Shown: one piece after another, positions 47,701 to 62,700 of the stretch
Position numbering within the stretch: position 1 is the first letter of the stretch
Layout of the letters: every line of letters starts with the position of its first letter
From: Tricholoma matsutake
Lineage: Eukaryota > Basidiomycota > Agaricomycetes > Agaricales > Tricholomataceae
Assembly: GCA_026075535.2 (NCBI GenBank)
Contig: AP026541.1
Span: 9,486,001-9,550,000, forward strand
DNA length: 64,000 bases
Direction: 5' to 3'
Made by a program: the position numbers and the translations under genes
The notes under the pieces: model-generated
Database searches by the model: none
What the model was told of the DNA's origin: nothing
What the model saw: the letters and a program-made list of their open reading frames with translations, nothing else

Positions 47701-50700
47701 GGTGCTCTGATGTTGATATCACTGAACTGCTCAAGCTTCACTATGATACTACGGTCTATGGATTGAGGTAAGGATGTCAGTTGTGATACATAGTTCCTGA
47801 ACTCAGATATACCTATAAATCTAGTGTTATCACTGTTTGAAGATTGCAAAAGAAATGGAACCTTTTGTTGACTCATCAACAAAAGCACAGCATGGAAACA
47901 ATTTATGACCAAGTCTGTGAAATCTGTGAATGTTTCCCACTACATGGTGCAGAGGGTATCAGAAAATCACTTTGAAGTGCACACAGTGTACATGCCCCAC
48001 AGTGAGTGTGATTGTCCAAGGTTGTTTTTACTTTCTTCTGACCATTGTTTTAGAGAAGTTATCTCCTGTCTCCTGAATGCAGTAGAACCCGACAAAGTTA
48101 AGGCATGCCGCTGATGTGGTTTCAAGTGGAGGTGTTTTTGGGCAGTGGGCATTAATGATGTATGGCCTCAGGATCAACATGACAAATGGGGACAGTTTGG
48201 TTTATGGTTGCATGCTGGATTAGAAGTGTTTTCAGGCAAGATAAACTGGCTGAAAATCTGGTGGACAAACAAAAATCCCAGGCTCATCGCCAAATACTAC
48301 ATTGACATGTGTCGGTGGATTGGTGGTATGCCCTTATGCCTGATACTTGGAGTTTGCTCAAGTGCATACGATAGGTGTTCCAATCATAACTCAAAGCAAT
48401 CCAGGCATGGAAAATTATGGAGTCGCTAACACACATACAACTGTTTTCACTAAGCTGACCAGCCAATCAGCTTACCACAATCATGACCAAATTTCCTTCT
48501 ATGTCAGAAAAAATGATTTGCAGATGTGCTCTGTCCCACACTTGGCAATAGATTGTGGGAAGTGACTCGTCCTTACTGTGTTTGCTACATATGGCTTACA
48601 AAGCAAAGGTGTATGGCTAGGTGGAGCAATACCAGGGACCCAAATGCACCCTTAGCAGTTGGGGGGATTTGAATGGAAATGTTTGGCTCACCTTTTATTT
48701 GGTCAACCAGCGCATGCAGGAGCTCCACTTTTGATGCAAACCCATGCATCATCATGCAGATGGGGTGCAGAACTAACCAACAATGAACACGTCTTCAACC
48801 TTTTCTGCATCCACAATGTTGGCTCGGCACAGGCGGGTAGAATCAGTAGAAATATCTTCCATGTCTACCAGATATGCAACGTTCTGAATTTTATATTCCT
48901 TACATGATTGTAAAAATTCCCATTCCTGCCACTGGTGTTGGACGTTTGCCCAGGTGTCCTTTATTACAAACTGCTGGCCATCCCTCTCAACCAGCCAGCA
49001 AGTCATACCTCTTCCTCTCAGGACAACAGCCTTGAAGAGGCAACGAATGATGCAATACCATTTGTCTTTTACTCTGATCTCTGCCTCCCCTCCCAACGTC
49101 TTCTGAGTCACATTTGGGTCATACCCCAGTATGCTCTCTGGACCAAATGCCAAACCAGCGATAAGGCATACAAAAACTGTATGGGACTTCGACTGCCATG
49201 ACACTCAGATTTCACCTGAGCTGTGATACCCTGGGTATGTTACTAGTGTTACATACATGGAGTCACACCTTCCCTAGCACACTATACACTACATTGATAA
49301 TGGTACCCTATACATTTGGTCCTACTTATCCCTGTGTGACCTGCTCTATCACCCCCCCTAACTGCCCCTCTACACTTTTTTAAGTATCCATTCCCAGTTT
49401 GCCAACAAGCTGGCAATATAGTGAGTTCCTACAGGAACTCTCTCTCCTTTGACATGGCTATGCCAGTCAAAACCAACTGCCTGGAACAAAGTGAGGACCA
49501 ACAGGTCCTTGCAAACCCCTTTATGGGTGCCAATAGGCACCCAAATGCATTGTGAGAGAGATATATGCATGATGTGATGCTGTCGCAAGGTGACACATCA
49601 CAGTTTTGCTCAACATGAAGTTGCATTGATATGCCATACAACTACTATGGTATTCATTCTATCAACAAGTATTTCTATTTTAATCCTATGGATTGCATAT
49701 GGATGCACTATCTAACAGACACACCAGCCTGTGAAAACACAGTGCGCAAAATTGAGCAACTACTCAACACTGAAGAGGGCCTCGAGCTACAAGGTCCACC
49801 AGGTGATGGAACTGGTTACATGGGAGGTGCCATGCCCTCTGAACAGCAGAACACTAGTGTGTTCACACTGCTGATGCCTACCTTGAGAAGGTTGCAAGCC
49901 TTGGGATCACAACAAGGTTTTGACAAGAGCAGATGGAACAAATGTATCCATTGGTTAGCAGGAGCTTGGAAGGGAGTGTATTCTCCCAACACTCAGGGAC
50001 CAAGCTGTGAGGAATGTGGTATCAATTCAAGGAAGGTTACTTTACTAGTACTATTACAAACAGCTTGTGTATATAATGAACCTGCATGTGATAATCATGT
50101 GCTCGTGATAGTCATGTGCTCGCATGGATGATGTAATGCACGTAATGAAGCGCGTTGTAGCCTAAGCTCGTAGTAAGAGAAACAGTTCTCTTACAGAGCT
50201 CCTGCTATGACCGAGATGGAAGGTTCCATAGTGGACAGGCTATGGAGGCTAGAACCTCCATGGGGTGGTAAATTGGGAGATTGGGCAACGTTCAAGCGTT
50301 ACGCAGAGGCTGTAATGGATGACGGATGTCATCGCCCAGTTTCAATAGTGACAGATAGGTCCCCTTCTTTCGATATCACCACACATTGCCCACCTCGCCC
50401 CATGGAAAACCATGGGGAACGTATGATCGTGCACCAAGAAGTGACACGGCTCACAAGTGAACGAGCCATGGCAGATTACCAAGTGGACGACGAACCACGC
50501 TGTCTAGCCGACACCAAGACATTCGTCGAACCAAACATCACCAAGATGTTTATTGAACACTGGGACAAGAACGGAGCCTGGCAAACAGTACAACGACAAA
50601 CGTATACATTCGTCGATGATTCACAAAAAATCCCAGAGACGAACGAGCAGAGGGACAATGCGAAACATTGTCTACAGGATCAACGAGCAAAAAGGTTTGT

Positions 50701-53700
50701 TGACGAGGGACAGACGAACACATTTGTCAATGAAACCCAAGAAGAATCGTCGTGACAGAGTCTATTCAGAAACGATGGGTGGTAGAGACACCCGCCGCAT
50801 TTCGCATCCAGCAGGAGAGCAACGAGCGTATACGATCGTCAAAGATTTACGAGGGCCTTGTGTTGAATCCAAGGAGACACTGACGAATTCGCCGGTGGAC
50901 TGGCAGAGCATACACGATGATGAGGACGCTGCATACGTGACACGTTCGTATATGAACGTTAACCCAAGAAAACCCATTGACAAGAGACGATCGTATATGT
51001 TCGTCAATGATATACGAGGAAACGACGGAGAGCGTCGTTCTACAAGCAATAGCGAGACGACGGGTGGTAGAGACACCCGCCATGTACAATGTTCAGATCC
51101 AGCAAGAGAAGGACGAGCGCACATGCTCGTCGAAGGGATCCACGAAATTACAGAGGTAAAACGAGACGGTGAGGGATGTCGTCTAAACGATGAACCTGAG
51201 AGACGACGAACGAACATGTTCGTCGATGATTCTCGAGAATTTCCAGAGGGACGGACACGAGAGAACTACACCTGTTGTCCTCCAGATGGTCGACAACCAG
51301 ATGCGTTCGTCGATACGGAGGAAGGTGAACTGTGCTCGGTAAAACCAATGCATGGCATATCAAGCGAGAGGAAGGACAAATAGACAGCGAAAATACGCCG
51401 CCTACAACTGGAAAATGATGAACAGACGGCGAAAATACAGCTGGAAAATGACGAAATGTGTCGTTTATATGAAGAAAAAATTAGTAAACGACGGACACAT
51501 AATATGTTGTTCCAGACACATGGAAAGGATAACGAACCTTTTCCCCAGCTTCCAACGCGTTCAAAAACGCGTAACGACTTTTTTTTACGGCCCCCAGACA
51601 GCCGTATCGTCACTCCAATCGCATTCCCGAGAAGGAATGCGTGTCCCACAGTCCAGAGGCTCCCCAATGTCCGGGGAGTCAAGACGACATCATAATGGTG
51701 CCGTAAACGAGAGGTGTTCGTATACGAGCACCAAAACTAATAAGAAACTGACGAAATTGTCAGTAAGCTTGCAGGAACGGAGTACGAAATTGTACTCCCC
51801 TAAAACGGCTCCCAAAGCCCCGGATAAACGAACCTGTCGCATAGACGACAGGTAAAACACCGAGATGCATATTACATCTCGGGGGACGGTGGTGGTGGAG
51901 GTTGATGAAGAGAAATCTTCGAATCAATGAGATGCGTATATACTACATCAACAATCACTGTGTGACTCACGTCACATATCACGTGATGAAACGCGTTCAT
52001 GCGTTGCAGAGAAGAGAACTATGGAGTGCGTACCTCGCACACCTGCCACACGACAAGTTTGTGGCCCGTATTGGGACCAGGACAGTGACGAGTCATCGTC
52101 ATCAGAGTCTGAGGTGGCAAACGGAGATACTGGCACGAGATATGATGTGTCAGAAGAAACATGAACAAAGTGAGTGTTCAGATAATTCGACGAGTTCGTC
52201 GAATGATATGGATGGGTCGAGCACACACTCGAACCAACAACCAGAGACTGTATACATGGCATGTGTACAGGAGTTTCACCATTATCAGGTGGATAACAAG
52301 TCTGAGGATGGAGAACCATCTCAGGATGAGGAGGAGGACTATGACAATGACCCTCCTAGGGATGAAGGGACACCCCTCATCTTGTATGAGGATAGTGATG
52401 GCCAATTATGGTTATACGAGGATGAATTCATCCCATGTGATGATGCCGTGGACTACGGACAGGATTGCGAATCACCAGTGGAAAGACACTGGGTGGAATT
52501 TGAGGTTCTGGAGTGGATCCTGGATCCAGACAACGAGGAGGAAGCCTCTGACAATGATGAGGAGGATGAAATCTCCGATGAAGAAGATGACAATGATGAT
52601 GAATCGTCATATGAATAAGGGTGATGACCATCAACAGGTGGTCATACAATATTTTTTTTTTATGCTCATTTTGATTTTTTGTATTGACAATATTGTTGAC
52701 AAGGTGAGTCCTGAGTGGCCACCCATTAAATTGCAATTTTGTGTATGTTTCTCAAACTACAAACGTGGAGATCTGTGTATGTGAGACATTGTCATTCTTT
52801 TATTTGGTTATTTTTTATTTCTATCTATTGTGAATATCACATCCAACTGTGTGAGGCTGGCTACCTCACACTTATACTTTCCTTATTTTCTTTTTCTTAG
52901 TGTAGATCGACCGTGGGCTGATCTAAAAGGGGGAGAATGTAGGGGGTCAGGAGTGACACCCTCTCTAGCACACTATACACTACATTGATAACGGTACCCT
53001 ATACATTTGGTCCTACTTATCCTTGTGTGACCTGCTCTATCACCTCCTCTAACTGCCCCTCTACATGAGCGATTGAAGTATATAAGGCCAAAAGCGATTG
53101 AGGTAATCCAAACTGTGATCAGATAATGATGTATTGGCTGAGCATTGAAGATCAGTAATGCTTTGTTGCAGAGTGTGTCTACAAAAGGCATAGGAGCTCT
53201 GGCTGAGCTATTTGTCTTGATCTCTATGATTGAATGCACTATGCTCCAGCTCGACAACAACCTGGCTACTTGGGCCTTAAGTGCAGTGGTATCACAAAGT
53301 GCAAGGTCTGGCTTGTGGAGATGGGTTGCAGGCACAGGATTAAAGCAATTCCAGGATGACCACTTTCACGTACACTTGAGGTCTGGGTAGCAGTGTTGTA
53401 AAGCCTTGGTTATGTGGTTCAAGTGATTTGCCATTGAAGCTTCATCATCGACCCAGTGCCTTACTGCATTGTGAAAGAAAAATTCACCAGGATTCCCTGC
53501 CATGACTGTACTAGTAGTGTGTGCAAATGCACCTGATTGATTGAGATACTCTGTCACTTCGTCAACAGAAAAGCTTAACACACTATCTGGGAAAAGGAAC
53601 TTCAGAAGGTGCCGCTCTTCAAGAGTAGAACCTTCTAGTTCTCTGCTGAGGATCCGATTCAGTGATGGGACCTTTAAACATTCATTGAGAACATTGATTG

Positions 53701-56700
53701 TGCAATGTTTTGGATGATGGGGGGTGGTGTTGGTAAGGGTTGTCCATTCACGACCATGGCCGTTCATTGTCAGGGTGGTTCTGATTCAACGAGCCAATCA
53801 ACAGAGCCATGATGAAGTCAGGTGGCTTTTGTCATAATCAACTACTTACTGTGAAAAAATTATTATAATGAGTGATTAGGGCTACTCCAGATCAATATAT
53901 ATATCAAAAGGTATTAGACTATGAGATAACTGTGTTTGAAGCCAAAAAGTGCCCAGGAGATTAAACCATGTGATTGCTGTAAAATATCAGGTATCACCCA
54001 AAGTGATGATAGCAAATGAATGAAGGGTATCATCCAGAACCAGTATAGCAAATAAAATGAGTGAATGACAAAGATCCCTTCAGAGAATAGAATGAGAACT
54101 GACAGCATTGAGACATTTGGAAAGTAACCAATGGTCAACTGCAGCGCAAAAGGATGAGGGCTCAGTATCACCCAAATATGAACAATGCACTAATTTAACC
54201 AGCCATGACAAAGGAAGTCTTGCTTCTTTAAGACAGGTTCAGAAACAGATTGTGCCATTTGCTAGCACACCAGGTCGATTACGCTCCATTGTGCAATACA
54301 GGTGATCATTGTCTGGAACAAGCACAAGCTGATGCAACTTTAGTTATCATTGGATGGAAGCCAACTAGGCACTCACACTGATACCATAACTTTCATTTGT
54401 ACTGATTGAAACATTCCCAGTCATTGCCCACACCAATATTTTTGAGCAGAAGGATGGTGCTCCAATATTTGACAAATCTACCAAGTTTTCTGCAAAATAA
54501 TGTTATTCCTCAAAGAGGACTGGACAGGGCACCCCAGTGCCTTGAAGAAACCACCTGATGATGAATGAAAATGTCATCAAGGGATTGGGGACAGCCGCTG
54601 CAAGCTGGTGTGCGACATTGGAAGATGATGGCCTGGTGTGAAGATATGGGATGAAGTCAGCAGGGGAGGTTATATTGGAGGTCCAGAGGATGCTGAAGAG
54701 GATCTCAGAGCTTCCCTCCACACATTTTACAAACTAGGAAGATATATGAGTGTAAAAAGAAAGAAAGGAGAGAACACCTACATTGGTAAAACAAAATCCA
54801 TTATGGCATGGCAAGGAAAAGCCATGCAGAAAAGCCTGAATATCAGGATGATCCAGTTGTGCAGGCCCAACTACTGCTCTATAGAGCATTTTGCATGCAA
54901 GAGATTGGTGTGTATGCTCATCTTGGATAGCAAGCAAGGATATCTGTATGAGAAATAAGATCAGCAGATGCAATGAAAAACACATGATGACTTACCTGTG
55001 TATCGTGGTATGTTATAAAATGGCTGGCGAACACTTCAATATCACTGTTAGGTCCAATAGCGATCCAATCTTGGATCAATTTTCTGAGGTCTGGGTACCA
55101 AGTTCCTATCAGATTAGGAGAGATGGCATCTAATTCTAAATTGTGGATGAAATAATGGAGAAGAACAGGTGATAGTGGGATGGGAGGAACATCGTTGAGT
55201 AGTAAGAGACTGGTTAATGCGCCGAGAATGCTAAGGCTGATAGAATGCAGCATGGGGGATGATTCCTGTCAGCACTGTAAACCCAAGGTCACAAGCAATG
55301 CATGTGTATCATGGTGTTGCAAAAACCAGATGGTAGGTTGGTTCTGAAACTCTTGAAATGCAATTTGAAGAACCTCACATTCAATACCTTCCCCCAATGA
55401 CTGAATCCATTCTCCTTCATTAGCTGTGTGCTGTATGCTAGAGATCATATGAGTTAGCATGCAAATAAACACTAGTGCATTATTGACTCACATAAGAAAA
55501 TCACGTGTCGACAAAAGGACCATTGTAAAATCCCCACTTACAGCAGCCTCGCCCAGTAGATTTGAAAATGCCTTTGCCAGCTCACAGACATCTGTCCCCC
55601 AAAGCTCAAGCTTCTCCACACCACAGCCTTCAGTTGCTTCTTTAAATGCCATAGCCTTCAGTTTGGCTAGAGGAATGTTTTGATCTTCTGGAAAGACAGG
55701 TGCTACCCATTGCTGACCCCATTAAATGTTGGGAATGGAGGTGATTCAAATGAGTGGTTGGTTTGAGCTGCTGAGGCAACAGATGCAGTCAGGACAGAAA
55801 TCTTTCTTGGTAATGTTGGCGAGGTACTGTTATGGATGGCTGATGGCTGACTCAGATGGCACATAGCATGAGAAGGTCCACACAATTCGCAGTTGCCCAT
55901 TGCTCTACTAGGATGCCACCCTGGTATCTACAGTTCTGGTATAAGTATGACACTTAAGATCAATGTAGATGATGGTGTGCTTACATTAATGATATTGGCC
56001 AATCTGATGGTAGATATGGTGTCCTCCATGTCGCTATCTGATTTTGATTTTGATTCTGATTCTGATTCATTGCAAGATGTATCAATGTTGGCAGCTAGAC
56101 TAGGTGCACATTGATCACCAGGAAATTGTTCATACACCCTCTGCAAGATGCATTTGTGAACGGTGATGATGCTCAACCCGGAAACCCAAACAAAACCCAC
56201 AAAAAGGCTTTGGATGGTATAACACAAGTCAGAGGAAGGATGTGAGGCCCTCTAGATGTCACCTGTCAGATCAACCGTGAAATAGCCATAAGAGGACTGC
56301 TTGTCGAAGCAGTTCGAAGCTAAAAGAATGTGTTTCGAGGAGTTGCAATGATTTTCGAGATGTCGCAATATTTTTCAAAGAAGTTTCGAGGAATTTTGAG
56401 TGTGCAAATATGTTCAGACACAAGATTGGGGGACTAGACAAGTAGTAGAAGCGAAGCAAAGGTGAATTTAGGGAAATGAGAGTGAAAATAGCATAATGCG
56501 AGGAATTTTGAGGAAGTTTCGAGTAAAACACCAAACTTCGGACTGAATAAGACTAAACTGAACTCTCAAATCACTGTGATCTGGGAGGAAGACGACGACT
56601 TTCTTGTTTTTCTTTGTATCTAGTACATCTTTTTATATAAAATAAAGAAAGTACCTAAAACATGAGGCAAACATGTGGAAAACTCGAGGCAAAAGACAAT

Positions 56701-59700
56701 ATAAGTATATCAGAACAATAAAGCGAGACTAGAAGGGGTAAATATAACACATGATGAAGAAATAATAAGAAATAATAGCTAAAAGCGGACTGTCCTTGTT
56801 ATAAATTGAATAAAACATCGGAAACTGCTTTGAGCAGATTGTATGCATGCACATGCAGTCAAAATGTGTTCGATATACTCGAGATAGTGTCCCATGTGTC
56901 CAGCATGCATCCAAAGATTGTTCAAATAGGAAATACTGTGTCCAAAGATGTTTTTCGAGGTTCGATGTTTTTCGAAGATTTTTGAAGATTCTTCGGACTT
57001 TGTTCGTGGCCCGAAATTGGTGCGATATTGTTTGACAATGGTAGGGGATACATCTGGCATGTGTGCGATGACCATTCGGATAGCGATATAGTGTCCGATG
57101 TCAATTTTCGATGTTCGATGATTTTTGAAGTCCGTCGAGGAAATATCAGACCTGTTTGAAGGCCGATATTGCTGCGATATTGCTTGAAACTGGTTCAGAA
57201 CCCATCAACAATGTTCCAAGTGGATATCCTGAGCTGTACAAAGGTCGGGGGAATTGTATTATGGTGGTCAAAAACATACAAAGAATTTCGAGGTGTTGCG
57301 AAGAGTTTCGAAGAGTTGCGAAGAATTTTGAAGCATTCTTGTGACTTTGTAGAGGTTTGTAGAGGTTTGTAGAGGTTTGGAGAGGTTTGTATGGGTTTGT
57401 AGAGCTTTGACAATGATTGTAGATGTGTTTTCCAAGCTTGAATGACAAGGTGGACCTATCAATGGTCGAAGGACTGCCATCAAAGGATGTTCATGCACAA
57501 CTGAGACAAAGAATAGATTAAACAATGATATATGTAGTAAAAGGGACAAACACACTGAGATGAATGGCAAACTGTCCATCTTCGATACAATTTCCAACTA
57601 TTGGTGGTGTATACAGACTTCTGTTTTCAAACATCATTTGGATAGTGAGGTTAGGATCCATGGGGGTGTGATGAAGTTTGATTTCGTTGTTGCTCTGCAG
57701 TGCTCAAGCTCTATTCCTGAATTGCAACACCAGGAGCAGTAGAGCTTCGTGGTGTAAGAAGTTCAGAGTGTGGTGATCAACAAAGACATAATGCAGACCA
57801 GAGTTGTTCATGTCCTCTCCGGCATGTCTAACAATGTTGGTTGCAGTGGTGGTAGGTGGCAAGTCATATAGATGTAACAACACATATTGTTCTAACATAG
57901 CATTGAACGAGTCCTTATGAAACCTATAGAAGGTTACATATTTGGTCTGTACCTCCTGTTTGGGTCAGTTGGTTGTGACAAATCAAAAAGAAGTTCAACA
58001 ATATACTCACTTGTGGAGGATAGATCTTGACCTTTATCCTGATCAGAGGAGATGACCCTTCATTGGAGAGGACTGAGTTGATGGAGAATGTCGGTGTAAG
58101 TGTAGGTGGTGATATTGCTGGTCCACAATGTCGGCAACAGGCTGTGCAATGCAGAAGGGACACAAGTGGTGGAAGGTTCACAGCTGCTGTGGCCAACTGC
58201 TGTTGGTTGACTTGACCAGTATTCCCACTGCCCATGTTTTTGACTGCACCAGATATTCTTGTTAAGTGAGGTGGGTGACCCTGTGCACCTGGAAGGGCAG
58301 AGTGATAGGGTGTGATGGCAGGTGCGATGGATGGATGGCCAGGGTGAGGTGGAAATGATAGCTGAGTCAACAGTGCAGCCTGCATGGCTGAAGGTGGGGC
58401 CGGTGATAGGTCCACCTTGTCGTTCAAGCTCGGAAAACACATCTACAATCATTGTCGAGGCTCTATAAAGTTCTACAGACCTCTACAAAGCTCTATGAAC
58501 CCATACGAACCCCTCCAAAGTTCTGTGCAGAACCTCTATGAAACTCTACAAAGTCACAAAAATGCTTCAAAATACCTTGATGAGTTCCGAACCAGTTGCG
58601 AGCAATATCGCACTGATTTCGGGCCATGAATGAAGTCCAAAGAAACTTTGAAAATCTTTGAAAAACCTCAAACCTCGAAAAACATCTTTGGACACAGTAT
58701 TTCCTATTTAAACAATCTTTGGATGCATGGTGGACACATGGGACACTATCTTGAGTATATTGAACACATTTCGACTGCATGTGCATGCATACAATCCACT
58801 CAAAGCAGTTTCTGATGTTTTATGCAATTTATAACAAGGACAGTCCACTTTTAGCTATTCTTTCTTATTATTTCTTCATCATGTGTTATATTCACCCTTT
58901 CTAGTCTCACTTTATTGTTCTGATACACTTCTATTGTCTTTTGCCTCGAGTTTTCCACATGTTTGCCTCATGTTCTCTAGCCTTTTTAGATACTTTCTTT
59001 ATTTTATATAAAAAGATGTACTAGATACAAAGAAAAACAAGAAAGTCGTCATCTTCCTCCAAGATCACAGTGATTTGAGAGTACAGTTTAGTCTTATTCA
59101 GTCCAAAGTCTGGCATTTTATGCTAAACTTCTTTGAAAATCTTTGAAAATCCTTGAAAATCCTCGCATTACACTATTTTTGCTCTCATTTCCCTCAATTC
59201 ACCTTTGCTTTGCTTCTACTACTTGTCTAGTCCCCTGATCTTGCATCTGAACATATTTGCTCACTCTGATATTCGTCAAAAATCCTCAAAACACATTCTT
59301 TTAACTTAGAATTGCTTCGACAAGCAGTCCTTTTATGACTATTTGATGGTTGATATGACAGGTGACATATAGAGGGCCTCGCATCTTTCCTCTAACCTGT
59401 GTTATACCATCCAAAGCCTTTTTGGGGGTTTTGTTTGGGTTTCCGGGTTGAGCATCATCACTGGTGACATTGGTTGAGCTGACGATGGGACGGTTGGTGT
59501 CCCTGGCATTGAGGGTGTGGGCTGTGTGAGCTGACTTCCAAACTGGCCTAGCAGAGAGTGAAGAACTTGCATATCTTGTGAAGTTAGTTGTTCTTCAGGC
59601 AGATTCATCTTGAAGCAGTGAAGTGAGTTGAGCGAGATGAGGATAAAATGAATGATAGTAAACAAGTAAACAACTAAATGAGTGACTAGAAAACAACATG

Positions 59701-62700
59701 AGAGAAGTATGGGGGGATGGCTGGAGGTGGTTGTATATATTGCAAGAGAAACTATCAGTATACCAATGGTAAACAGTGGTTTGAGATAGTTTTTGAGATC
59801 ATGATCAGTGATTTTTTAGATCACATGTTGTGCCAAAAGTTTCAAATGATTCCAGATGTTCATCTGTCTGCTCCAGTTACCACTACAAAAACATGAAAAT
59901 CATCTTTCAATTGGGCACACATACATATACGTTATGTATCCCCTTGCAATGCAAAGGAGGTCTGCCTCACAGTGGCCACCATCCATACTGCCTTCAAATG
60001 CACATGATTATTGACTCAGTAAGGGTAGATGAAACACATTGTCAGCTAATGTCATGTGTTTTGCCTTAGAACTACAAAGTGAAGAATGACACAATTTCTA
60101 GACACATTATAAAAAATAGGTTTGCACCAAAGTATTTAGAATCATGTATTAGTCCTCTTGGTGGAATTACATATTTTGTAAAGTGTTGTGTCGAGGCGGC
60201 ATCTTCAAAGCAAGCATCAGATATTGCCATTGCAAATGTCATGTGAACAGCTTGCATCAGGAAAATGTGGTTACATTGACCATACTTTATTACACTATAT
60301 AAAAGCTGGTATGATATAAAATGTCCAACACATCCCATAAGTCTTGCAGGTAGGCTGCTAATGAATTTTAAAGGACAGTAGCCTTTGCCAAATTCATCGA
60401 GGGTAGAATAATGCCATTTACTTTCATGAAGCACCAACCAGACATAGTTTGAAGAAAGGATCATGAATGCAATTGAGCCAACCTAGGAAATGTTCATGAG
60501 CAACAAATGAAATCTGCAAATGTACAATAGCTGCATGAAATTAAAATGTCCAACACATCCATAAGTCTGGCAGGTAGGCTGATAATGAATTTTAAAGGAC
60601 AGTAGCCTTTGCCAAATTCATCGAGGGTAGAATAATGCCATTTACTTTCATGAAGCACCAACCAGACATAGTTTGAAGAAAGGATCATGAATGCAATTGA
60701 GCCAACCTAGGTAATGTTCATGAGCAACAGATGAAATCTGCAAATGTACAATAGCTGCATGAAATCTGAATTGTGATCAAGATATCTAAGAGACGGCCAG
60801 CTTTCTGTTTGTTACCATGCCTAGAAGAACCCCACCTGAGGCCATCACCCAGTATAATTGGACCAACTGCAAAGATTTTGAAGCCATTGATGACTTGTTG
60901 CAAATGGAGGAACTTGGGTGGATTGGATGTAGTGCAGATGTTGTGCAGACACAGAAGAAGATGACTTGTGCTTCATGTGCCAAAGAATTGTAACAAAATT
61001 GAAGTGGTAGGAATCCTGTCATGAGATGGAAGAACTCAAGCCATTGACTGTAGCAGAGTTATTTCGGAGCTTACACACAGCACCAGACATATCAGAAAGC
61101 ATACCATGTTTCACAAGCAGAAAAGCCATTGACAACTTGTCACAAATGGAGGAACTCAGGTGGATTGGATGTAGTGTGGATGACATCCAGACACAGAAGA
61201 AAATGACTTGTGCTTCACATGCGGAAGAATTGTAACAACATTGAACCCTATCATGAGATGGAAGAAATCAGGTCATTGACTGTAACAGAATTATTTTGGG
61301 GCTTACGAGACATATCAGAAAACATACCATATTGCATAAGCCAGAAGAATTATTCGTCTCAACAATGTTGAAAGGCCGTGGCAGATCTGGAGATGTGAGC
61401 ATGGTTTTGTGAAATAGACAAAGATGGAAGGACCCCAGGTCAGGTCAGTCATATAAGAATTGTGAGGCTTGTGAACAATGCCTATATCTAAGCAGAAGAA
61501 TAGCAAGTTGCACTTTTATTGAGTTCCTGGATGACCTGGATATGTGGTATACAGACAGAGATATCCTGTGAAGTATTGGAGACACTGTCTCTGGCAGAAG
61601 AACTATAACACAGGCAGATGACACTGGGAAAGTAACAACACTTGCTCATGATGCAAAGGGAGAAAAGGGAGCAAATTTATGATGGGAAATATTATCTCAT
61701 TGGCATACATGTCTAAAACATCGGATAACTATAACTCATGGTTTCGTGCTTTAAGTGCAGCCCTTTTCTCCTTTAGTTTTGCTAATGCACTATATTTGGT
61801 GACAGGATGTTGAGCAGAAGAGTAGGTGGGAAATATCTGGCTAGGTGACAGTGAGGAAAAGTTAGAGCTTGATTGGCTGGCAACTCACCAGTTCCACCAG
61901 ATTAGCAAAGTGTCTGCCTCATTGTTCTCATCTGCATCCTCAAGAAATTGAAGGATGCTGTTGTAAAAGTGCTCAGAATCTGTGATCGTATCAGACCAAG
62001 TAGACGTCGTGGAAGATGATAGTGCAAATCTGACCTGTGAGAACTCTAATCACAACGAGAAGCTGATGAAGACAGTGCAGCGCCATACCTGAGTTGCAAT
62101 GTAAGCAATTGACACCATAGTGACCTGGGTCATTCCATGTATATGGGCATTTCTGGAGCGCATGGCCTTGGGTTCCTTTTCAACTGAACTCGGCGATGTG
62201 AATATGTATTTATAGGCCTTCAGGAAGGTAAAAATTAGTAGGTCGCACACTTAGGGCTCGAGAACTCACCGAGACCAAGATGGCGCTTTGCAGGAGCCCA
62301 TCCCAAGGATCCTCTGGGTCATACTTATGCTCCTTGTATAAGAGGATTGGCCATTGATCACCGGGCACCGTGATATCACCGCTACACAGCTGGGCCTTGA
62401 CCCTGACCAAAGTGCGTTAGATGTCAACTGTGCAGCAGGCGAGAAACTATTTACTCTTCATCAGACCAGTCAAACTCCACCGGGCACAATAGTTGGCCAG
62501 TCTTGTCATGATTAAACCTGTGACTTGACTTGACATTACGAGGAATAGGGGGAGTAAGTGAATCTCCCTGAGGGACGATACAGTCGAGAACAGCACTTTT
62601 CAGGCCTTTAGTATCATCTGATCGTGCACTTGATGCACCTTTCTGCAGCTTCAGATGTGATTCTTCATTAGCGCAGCACAGCCTATCAGAAGTTTGTTAC